Positions 1 through 4,304 of a stretch of DNA of 5,234 nucleotides are shown piece after piece. A model generated the notes under the pieces. It was not told where the DNA came from, searched no databases, and was given only the letters and a program-made list of their open reading frames with translations. This DNA comes from Actinomycetes bacterium (GTDB lineage: Bacteria > Actinomycetota > Aquicultoria > CAJVYJ01 > JAUVQD01), in NCBI GenBank assembly GCA_030605305.1, contig JAUWIO010000080.1, positions 1-5,234 on the forward strand, read 5' to 3'. How positions within the stretch are numbered: position 1 is the first letter of the stretch; every line of letters starts with the position of its first letter. The position numbers and the translations under genes were made by a program.

Positions 1-92
1 AAGGTGTCGCCGGGGTCCACATCATGGCCATCGAGTGGGAAGAGGCTGTGGCCGGCATCGTCGAACGCGTCGGCTTGCTGCCGCGGCCCTGA
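1..92 (+). CDS. metF: Methylenetetrahydrofolate reductase, C-terminal end (partial)
   Basis: The reading frame that starts at base 3 is open from the window edge to a TGA at 90-92 and gives 29 residues, beginning GVAGVHIMAIEWEEAV and ending in VERVGLLPRP. The GVAGVHIMA segment followed by a W-E-E helix is typical of the extreme C-terminus of MetF-type reductases, where the last strand and helix of the TIM barrel close the fold. The enzyme reduces methylene-tetrahydrofolate to methyl-tetrahydrofolate, the substrate of AcsE encoded further along in this window, so the context agrees with a Wood-Ljungdahl role. The flavin-binding and catalytic parts lie outside the window. The call rests on a short tail plus context and is therefore only moderately secure. 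The next gene starts 15 bp after the stop. Confidence 0.66.
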   Translation, partial: GVAGVHIMAIEWEEAVAGIVERVGLLPRP

Positions 93-107
93 TCTTCGGG
101 GTATTCA

Positions 108-1079
108 ATGACTTCAAGCGCGATGCGCAATCAACGGATCTTTGTTTTCGCACTCGTCCCGGTTTTCTGGGCGGCGCTCATCTGGGCGCAGGGCCGCTCG
201 ATCGAATTCTGGCTCGAATTCTGGTGGATGTTCCCGATCGCATTCCTGATCGCCCTGACCGTCAACACCGTCGGTATCAGTGGGGCGGCCCTTTTTGTCC
301 CCTTCTTTGTCCTGATATTTCCGCTGCTGGCACAAGAGTTGACCGCCTTACAGAGTGTGAAGCTCGGCCTGGTCACAGAGTCTTTCGGTCTCTCGAGCTC
401 CGCTTTGGCCTTTTTGGCTTTCGGGCTCGTCGATCGTAAAATAGCCCTCGCCGCTATCCTCGGTGCGTTGCCGTTCGTCTTGGTCGGAGCGGCACTTTCG
501 ACTTATCTGCCCGAGTCGATCCTCTTCATCATGATCGCCGGGCTGCTTATCACTTCAGTCATTCTGGTTAATTTTGAGAAGCATTTGCACAAAAAACGGC
601 GGGATGAGCACGAGCAGGACGTGGTCGATCTGAGGGTCCCCGAGGGCGAGCAGGTGGAACTGGTCAGTCACGCGGGGAAGACGTATCGCTACTGCCGCAC
701 AAAGTCCGGTTTTCGGACGCGCCTGGCGGGCTATAGCACAGGCGGGTTCTTCCAGGGCGCGGCTGGTTTTGGTATCGGGGAGATGGGGATCGTCGCGATG
801 ATCTTGTCCGGCCTGCCGACCCGGGTCGCTATCGGCACGCGCCATCTGGTAGTGGCTTCGACAGCCATCTTCGCCTCGGTTATCCATGTCGTTTATGCCG
901 GAGCCGGCTCGGCCCCTATACCTTGGAATATCCCGTTCGTGACGGTGCCGGCGGTTATCTTGGGTGGTCAGGCCGCCCCTTACATGGCGGCTAAGCTGCC
1001 GACAGTCCTCCTGGAACGATTCATCTCTGTTCTCTTCATCGCGATCGCGATCTCGCTGCTCTACCTGGCATTCTTATAG
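108..1079 (+). CDS. TauE/SafE (TSUP) family membrane transporter
   Basis: This 323-residue polytopic membrane protein has about eight hydrophobic segments, in two blocks at roughly residues 10-156 and 206-323. Each half carries the glycine-rich TSUP signature: NTVGISGAALFVPFF near 53-67 and GGFFQGAAGFGIGEMGIVA near 212-230. Such repeated halves are characteristic of the TauE/SafE permease family, whose members move sulfite, sulfoacetate and other small organic or sulfur anions. The substrate here cannot be read from the sequence. The halves are separated by a long charged segment (about 157-205) with a lysine/arginine/glutamate-rich start and a YRYC motif, probably a cytoplasmic domain; related versions occur in other TSUP proteins. 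The start at 108 has a weak GGGG-type ribosome site a few bases upstream; the ATG at 123 (Met6) is an alternative. The gene starts 15 bp after metF, suggesting co-transcription. It ends one base before the reconstructed stop of a convergent pseudogene. Confidence 0.88.
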   Translation: MTSSAMRNQRIFVFALVPVFWAALIWAQGRSIEFWLEFWWMFPIAFLIALTVNTVGISGAALFVPFFVLIFPLLAQELTALQSVKLGLVTESFGLSSSALAFLAFGLVDRKIALAAILGALPFVLVGAALSTYLPESILFIMIAGLLITSVILVNFEKHLHKKRRDEHEQDVVDLRVPEGEQVELVSHAGKTYRYCRTKSGFRTRLAGYSTGGFFQGAAGFGIGEMGIVAMILSGLPTRVAIGTRHLVVASTAIFASVIHVVYAGAGSAPIPWNIPFVTVPAVILGGQAAPYMAAKLPTVLLERFISVLFIAIAISLLYLAFL

Positions 1080-1080
1080 A

Positions 1081-1315
1081 CTAAACTGCGAGACTTGGTT
1101 CGAGGGTTCCCTTCGTGCCGGTGTATTCAGCGTTGCCAAAGGCGAGCATCGGAAGGAATAAATAGGGAAGAAATACCAGCCCGACCGCGTAGCCGCCAGC
1201 CGGGCTGTCCGGCTTTTGCATAGACTCTCCACATGGAAGCCATAAAGAAGACGATCAGACTGGTTACGATCAGAGATTCAGGAAGACCGAGGCCGAAACT
1301 GGTGACATCATTCAT
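1081..1315 (-). pseudogene. Broken DUF5684-like small membrane protein gene (internal deletion and frameshift)
   Basis: From the ATG at 1315, preceded by a good AAGGGG ribosome site five bases away, the frame reads a hydrophobic helix and then MWRVYAKAGQPGW. This matches my recollection of the first helix and conserved 'W-x-x-x-x-KAG-x-PGW' motif of DUF5684-type membrane proteins. After that tryptophan (about 1196) the frame gives unrelated sequence and stops at 1127. In a second minus-strand frame, from about 1197 to a TAG at 1083-1081, the sequence reads GGYAVGLVFLPYLFLPMLAF followed by GNAEYTG, the typical C-terminal helix and end of the same family. The start and end of the domain are therefore both present but in different frames. 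The middle (the IPIYN region, the second PGW and a helix, perhaps 40-50 residues) is missing. A single base error would not explain this, because the middle is absent. The family name is from memory. The 62-residue product of the first frame could still be made but would lack most of the domain. Confidence 0.62.
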
Positions 1316-1343
1316 GAGGACCCCTTTCGAATCAACCGGACGA

Positions 1344-1366
1344 GTAAAACATTAGCAATGTTTTAC
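1344..1366. repeat. Perfect 10-bp inverted repeat with 3-base centre
   Basis: The arms GTAAAACATT (1344-1353) and AATGTTTTAC (1357-1366) are perfectly complementary around AGC. The stem is A+T-rich, with no adjacent T-run outside it, so it is not a typical intrinsic terminator. It lies 29 bp upstream of the start of the broken DUF5684-like gene and overlaps the candidate -10 box of that gene's promoter. This position suits an operator for a dimeric repressor. An RNA hairpin is also possible. Confidence 0.5.
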
Positions 1367-1388
1367 CATTAACGGACGCTTGGTTCAA
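1360..1388 (-). promoter_or_regulatory. Candidate sigma70-type promoter for the broken DUF5684-like gene
   Basis: On the minus strand TTGAAC (1388-1383) is followed after 17 bp by TAAAAC (1365-1360). Each box matches four of six consensus positions at ideal spacing. The predicted start near 1353 leaves a leader of about 38 bases containing the AAGGGG ribosome site. The 10-bp inverted repeat at 1344-1366 covers the -10 box and the predicted start. The boxes are imperfect, so this is a suggestion only. Confidence 0.33.
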
Positions 1389-1396
1389 CAATGGCG

Positions 1397-1573
1397 TCAT
1401 TCACATATTTCTTTAACGCGCCCTACGTCTCCGCTAGTTAATCTAACCTTTATGCCATGAGGATGCGAAGGAGACTTTGTCAGAATATCTTTGACAAGTC
1501 CTTCGGTTAGTTTTCCGCTCCTTTGATCTTGTTTTAGTACTATCTTGACCTTCATGCCTGGTTTGATATTCAT
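1397..1573 (-). CDS. ywbE: YwbE family (DUF2196) small protein
   Basis: The minus strand from the ATG at 1573 to a TGA at 1399-1397 encodes 58 residues, beginning MNIKPGMKVKIVLKQDQRSG and containing KLTEGLVKDILTKSPSHPHG followed by IKVRLTSGDVGRVKEI. I recognise this as the YwbE family (DUF2196): the 'IKPG-x-x-V-x-IVLK-x-DQR-x-GKLT' start, the central 'G-x-VKDIL', the 'HPHGIKVRL' core and the 'G-x-VGRV' end are all present. Family members are about 60-70 residues, so this copy is complete, with a slightly short N-terminus. Its function is unknown; the compact, basic, beta-rich KOW/SH3-like look hints at nucleic acid binding, which is inference. Upstream there is a GGGATGGA stretch as a possible ribosome site, and an in-frame stop at 1588-1586 excludes a longer start. 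It lies 65 bp downstream of the anchored-protein gene and may share its transcript. Confidence 0.86.
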   Translation of the reverse strand: MNIKPGMKVKIVLKQDQRSGKLTEGLVKDILTKSPSHPHGIKVRLTSGDVGRVKEICE

Positions 1574-1638
1574 ATTATTCCATCCCTAGAGCGGTGTTTA
1601 TTACTGAACATAGCGCTTTAATCAGCAGCGGATACGAG

Positions 1639-2331
1639 TTACGGCAGAAATTGCATCACTAGCCGGTTAACGCGATTTTCGTTAAAAGTCAGCCAGTAGG
1701 GGTTCAGTTTGATCGATCTCTCCATCATATCTAGCGCATCATCGGGTCCATTGAATTTGGCGAGCCAGGTATCGAAAGAGACGTTCAGATTGTGACCAGC
1801 GTCATTATAGTTCAAGACAACTACGGGATCAGCATCGATCCTAAAGGTGTAGATTCTCGGATTCTTGTTCCTTATCCAGTAGCCGTTATTGACTTCATCG
1901 ACGCCGTCTTTTTTCGCTTCGTCTATCGCTTGCTGTCCACAATAAAACTCGACAAGATCGACATCTATATAGTAAGCGTCCCCGGTCTTGTAAATCGCCC
2001 GGATGCCCCCTATGGGTCCGTTGTCCGCCGCCCAACAGCCGCCTACATCTTGAATATAGCGTGGATATTCCGGTTTGGAATCAACTTTGACGGAGTCAAC
2101 TTGCTCCGAGTCTGAGCCATCGTCTTCGACTGGGTTCGTTACGGGGGAAGAACTAGCGTCTTGGCGATCTACCTCGCTTGATATTTTCTCCTTCTGATCA
2201 ACTGCTTTCTCGTTCTTAAATCCCGTGTCCGTCACAGAATAGAGCGCTCCGGCGCCAATACCGGCGGCAAGCACCACTGCAACTGATATTGCCAAGATAA
2301 GGCTGCTCTTCTTACCGTTCTGTTCTTTCAT
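1639..2331 (-). CDS. Membrane-anchored extracytoplasmic protein of unknown function
   Basis: I do not recognise this 230-residue protein with certainty. The start at 2331 is chosen because AAGGAGG (about 2343-2337) sits five bases before that ATG; an in-frame ATG at 2364 would add 11 residues but bury the ribosome site inside the gene. Residues 1-9 are basic and polar, and about 10-31 form one hydrophobic segment (LILAISVAVVLAAGIGAGAL) with no lipobox cysteine, so an uncleaved anchor or a signal peptide. Residues about 35-88 are an acidic, serine-rich linker. Residues about 90-230 look like a folded domain with GGCWAADNG, DVDLVEFYCGQQAIDEAKKD, GYWIRNKNPRIYTF and DPVVVLNYN. The 'GYWIRN-x-NPR-x-x-T' motif resembles secreted domains of hypothetical proteins in Gram-positive bacteria, recalled only in outline. 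Cys99 and Cys131 could form a disulfide. Base composition is more A+T-rich than cooC and acsE nearby. It is divergent from cooC. Confidence 0.75.
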   Translation of the reverse strand: MKEQNGKKSSLILAISVAVVLAAGIGAGALYSVTDTGFKNEKAVDQKEKISSEVDRQDASSSPVTNPVEDDGSDSEQVDSVKVDSKPEYPRYIQDVGGCWAADNGPIGGIRAIYKTGDAYYIDVDLVEFYCGQQAIDEAKKDGVDEVNNGYWIRNKNPRIYTFRIDADPVVVLNYNDAGHNLNVSFDTWLAKFNGPDDALDMMERSIKLNPYWLTFNENRVNRLVMQFLP

Positions 2332-2477
2332 CGGCTCCTCCTTAGCTCGTTGCCATCTTAGCATGCTTGATCAATTACTCAGTTCTCTGCTTGAGCTGCT
2401 CTAGCTGCTTCGCTCGTATTGCCACATACGCTTTCCGGACTTACACTTCTTAGACATAATGAAAGCAGGTGTCTTAT
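2332..2477. other. Divergent intergenic region between the anchored-protein gene and cooC
   Basis: This 146-bp A+T-leaning spacer should hold promoters for both divergent genes, but I see no convincing pair of boxes. CATAAT (2455-2460) is a good -10-like hexamer towards cooC, with only a poor TTTCCG 17 bp upstream. Small elements present are a two-unit degenerate repeat, AGCTGCTCT then AGCTGCTTC (2394-2411), an inverted repeat CGTAT/ATACG around six bases (2415-2430), the palindrome TTGATCAA, and the left arm of the repeat that spans the cooC start. Confidence 0.4.
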
Positions 2478-2485
2478 ATGTCTAA
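2450..2485 (+). promoter_or_regulatory. 9-bp inverted repeat enclosing the cooC ribosome site and start codon
   Basis: TTAGACATA (2450-2458) and TATGTCTAA (2477-2485) are perfectly complementary across an 18-base loop. The right arm contains the preferred cooC ATG (2478-2480), and the loop contains the AGGTG ribosome site (2467-2471) and the alternative GTG start (2469). As RNA it could fold so that the start codon is paired, and as DNA it could be an operator for a dimeric regulator. The repeat is directly visible; the regulatory role is inferred. Confidence 0.4.
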
Positions 2486-3269
2486 AGGAATCAAAATAGC
2501 AGTCTCAGGTAAGGGCGGGGTCGGCAAGACCACGTTATCCGCGGCGTTGGCTAAGCTATATTCTCTGGCCGGATACACGGTCATCGCGGTCGATGCTGAC
2601 CCCGATGCCAACCTGGCGACGGCACTGGGGATCGATGCTGATCAAGCGGCAGCCATAACGCCGATCTCGGCCATGAAGGATCTGATCGCCGAAAGGACCG
2701 GCACAGAGCCCGGGTCGATGGGCGGGTTTTTCAGTATTAATCCGAGAGTTGATGATATCCCGGAGAACCTATATACGGATGCCGACGGTATCCGACTTAT
2801 GGTGCTGGGTACGGTCGATACGGCCGGGGCCGGATGTATCTGCCCCGAGAGTTCGCTGCTGCGGCGGTTGACTCAACATTTGATCGTCGAGCGGGACGAA
2901 GCCGTTATCCTCGATATGGAAGCCGGGATCGAGCATTTTGGACGGGCGACGGCCCAGGCGGGCGATATGCTGGTGGTCGTCATCGAACCCGGGCGGCGGA
3001 GCCTGCAAACAGCCCACAAGATCGCACAGCTTGGCGGGTCGCTCGGCATCCCGCATATCGGACTGGTGCTCAATAAGATGGCGGACACTTCGCAACTGGA
3101 GATGTTGCGCGAGGACTTTCCGGATCTCGTCTTCCTGGGCACCATCGGGCGCCATCAAAGCATGATCGATATCGATCTGGCCGGAGAAGCCGCCTGGACC
3201 TCAGAGCCGCTGATGGCCGAAGTCGAAGGCATCCACCGCGCCATCCAGGAGCTGCTGGTCACAGAGTGA
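2478..3269 (+). CDS. cooC: CooC/AcsF-type nickel-insertion ATPase for CO dehydrogenase/acetyl-CoA synthase
   Basis: This 263-residue protein belongs to the SIMIBI/MinD class of P-loop ATPases. It has a deviant Walker A, SGKGGVGKTT (10-19), with the signature lysine K12, the DADPDANLA switch segment (39-47), the GCICPE motif with Cys120 and Cys122 (the C-x-C that binds metal at the dimer interface in CooC proteins), and a Walker B/switch region VILDMEAGIEHFGR (143-156). CooC and AcsF use ATP to insert nickel into the C- or A-cluster of CO dehydrogenase/acetyl-CoA synthase in the cytoplasm. The full set of motifs and family-typical length indicate an active enzyme. The start at 2478 is preferred because AGGTG lies six bases upstream; a GTG at 2469 would add three residues but has a poorer ribosome site. 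acsE follows 183 bp downstream on the same strand, which supports a Wood-Ljungdahl role rather than ParA or NifH-like functions. Which of the two clusters it matures cannot be told from sequence alone. Confidence 0.93.
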   Translation: MSKGIKIAVSGKGGVGKTTLSAALAKLYSLAGYTVIAVDADPDANLATALGIDADQAAAITPISAMKDLIAERTGTEPGSMGGFFSINPRVDDIPENLYTDADGIRLMVLGTVDTAGAGCICPESSLLRRLTQHLIVERDEAVILDMEAGIEHFGRATAQAGDMLVVVIEPGRRSLQTAHKIAQLGGSLGIPHIGLVLNKMADTSQLEMLREDFPDLVFLGTIGRHQSMIDIDLAGEAAWTSEPLMAEVEGIHRAIQELLVTE

Positions 3270-3302
3270 AGCAGCCCCTGACGCGTCCCGGTGAGCAGCG
3301 CG

Positions 3303-3331
3303 TTGTTCAAAAGGTAGTATTGCGCTAGAAT
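3303..3331 (+). promoter_or_regulatory. Candidate promoter for acsE
   Basis: TTGTTC (3303-3308) and TAGAAT (3326-3331) are separated by 17 bp. The -10 box matches five of six consensus bases and the -35 box three of six. A start near 3338 would give an acsE leader of roughly 115 bases. The ten-base palindrome TGGCAAGCCA (3331-3340) overlaps the end of the -10 box and the predicted start, a suitable place for an operator. acsE could alternatively be read through from cooC. Confidence 0.38.
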
Positions 3332-3342
3332 GGCAAGCCACG

Positions 3343-3398
3343 AGCCGTATATCGGCTTTAGCGTTGACCGGCGGCCGGGGCTTTTGGCGACTGCCGGT
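3343..3398 (+). promoter_or_regulatory. Hairpin-forming leader segment between cooC and acsE
   Basis: Two inverted repeats are visible: AGCCG/CGGCT around TATAT (3343-3357), followed by TTTAG, and ACCGGC/GCCGGT (3367-3372 and 3393-3398) around 20 G+C-rich bases that include a nested GCC/GGC pair. The first could be a weak terminator for cooC or the first stem of an acsE leader. I cannot match the layout to a known riboswitch class, and neither stem has a proper T-run. Confidence 0.3.
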
Positions 3399-3452
3399 TC
3401 TTACTGTCATCGAGCTGTTTGTCCGTTTACCAATATGTATTAGGAGGCTGTC

Positions 3453-4298
3453 GTGATAATAATCGGCGAGAAGATCAATGTGATTTCCAAGGAGATCGGC
3501 GGAGCTATGCGCGAGCGCAATCCCGAGCCCATCCAAGCGATGGCCAAGGCTCAGGTCGATGCCGGCGCAAACATGCTCGATATCAATATCGGCCCGGCGA
3601 AGAAAGACGGCGCCGAGCTCATGCCGTGGTTAGTAAAGACCGTACATGAAGTCGTCGATGTGCCGCTTTCGCTCGACACGACGAACGTCGAAGCTCTGGA
3701 AGCCGGACTGAAGGGCCACGACAAGGGGATGGCGCTGATCAATTCGGCTTCAGGGGCGCCCGATCGCCTCCAACCTATGTTGGGTCTGGCCGCGAAATAC
3801 AACGCTAATGTCATCGGTCTGACGATGACTGAGACAGGCATTCCTCGCGATGCCAACGAGCGCATGGTTATCGCCTGCGATATCATGATGGCCGCCCAGG
3901 AACTCAACATCACTCCGGAGCGGCTCTTTTTTGACCCGCTGATCCTATCGATCTCGGTCGCGCAGAATCAGGCGATGGAGGGCATCGAGGCCATTCGGAT
4001 GTTCAAGCAGCTCAATGATCCGCCCTTCCGCACGACCGTGGGATTGAGCAATATTTCCAACAATACTCCCGATAAGACGAAGACTGTCCTTGATCGGGCC
4101 TACCTGACGCTGTTGGTCGAAGCCGGTCTCGATTCAGCCATTATGGACCCGCTCGATGAAGAACTGGTGACGACAGCGAAGTCGCTGCCTCAGGAGTTGG
4201 ACCAACGTCTGGCTGAAATGGAGTCGGACGAGATCCTTTCTCGCGCCCACAAGATATTCAAAGACGAGATGCTCTACGCGCACTCGTTCGTCGACTAG
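3453..4298 (+). CDS. acsE: 5-Methyltetrahydrofolate:corrinoid/iron-sulfur protein methyltransferase (AcsE)
   Basis: This 281-residue single-domain TIM-barrel enzyme transfers the methyl group of methyl-tetrahydrofolate to the cobalt of the corrinoid/iron-sulfur protein, linking the two branches of the Wood-Ljungdahl pathway. Family landmarks are in order: IIIGEKIN (2-9), AGANMLDINIGP (37-48), LSLDTTN (72-78), ALINS (94-98), VIGLTMTETGIPRDA (120-134), FFDPLILSISVAQ (159-171) and TVGLSNISNN (195-204). By alignment from memory with the Moorella enzyme, the pterin-binding residues correspond to D75, N97, D161 and N200, all conserved. The start is a GTG with AGGAGG (3442-3447) five bases before it. 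The length slightly exceeds the roughly 262-residue Moorella protein, mainly through extra residues near the C-terminus (about 245-275). The lack of a cobalamin-binding or homocysteine domain argues against a MetH-type enzyme. It follows cooC on the same strand and ends six bases before the convergent flavoprotein gene. Confidence 0.94.
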   Translation: MIIIGEKINVISKEIGGAMRERNPEPIQAMAKAQVDAGANMLDINIGPAKKDGAELMPWLVKTVHEVVDVPLSLDTTNVEALEAGLKGHDKGMALINSASGAPDRLQPMLGLAAKYNANVIGLTMTETGIPRDANERMVIACDIMMAAQELNITPERLFFDPLILSISVAQNQAMEGIEAIRMFKQLNDPPFRTTVGLSNISNNTPDKTKTVLDRAYLTLLVEAGLDSAIMDPLDEELVTTAKSLPQELDQRLAEMESDEILSRAHKIFKDEMLYAHSFVD

Positions 4299-4304
4299 AG
4301 GTTC

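Noticed and set aside
35..439. 134-codon plus-strand frame starting inside metF.
   Set aside because: Arginine- and glycine-rich out-of-frame shadow of metF and the TSUP gene, whose frames carry clear family sequence.
1097..1110. GGTTCGAGGGTTCC resembles a tRNA T-arm and could mark a tRNA gene fragment or attachment site.
   Set aside because: No acceptor, D or anticodon arms can be built around it, and the bases encode the C-terminal tail of the decayed DUF5684-like gene on the minus strand.
1190..1215. Programmed frameshift joining the two halves of the DUF5684-like gene.
   Set aside because: There is no slippery heptamer at the junction, and a shift would still leave the central part of the domain missing.
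1127..1315. Reading the 62-codon minus-strand frame as an intact small protein.
   Set aside because: Only its first 40 or so residues look like a protein family; the rest lies opposite a second frame that carries the real C-terminal family sequence.
1792..2115. 107-codon plus-strand frame opposite the anchored-protein gene.
   Set aside because: It has no ribosome site and no recognisable motifs, while the minus strand has a strong ribosome site, a membrane anchor and a plausible domain.
2394..2411. AGCTGCTCT/AGCTGCTTC tandem as the start of a repeat array or iteron set.
   Set aside because: Only two imperfect units are present, with no further copies nearby and no replication gene in the window.
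3343..3398. Folate or cobalamin riboswitch ahead of acsE.
   Set aside because: I cannot find the conserved core of either class (for example a cobalamin B12-box-like segment); only simple hairpins are visible.
3201..3536. 111-codon minus-strand frame across the cooC-acsE spacer.
   Set aside because: It runs through two confident genes on the other strand, has no family-like motifs, and would displace the strong acsE ribosome site.
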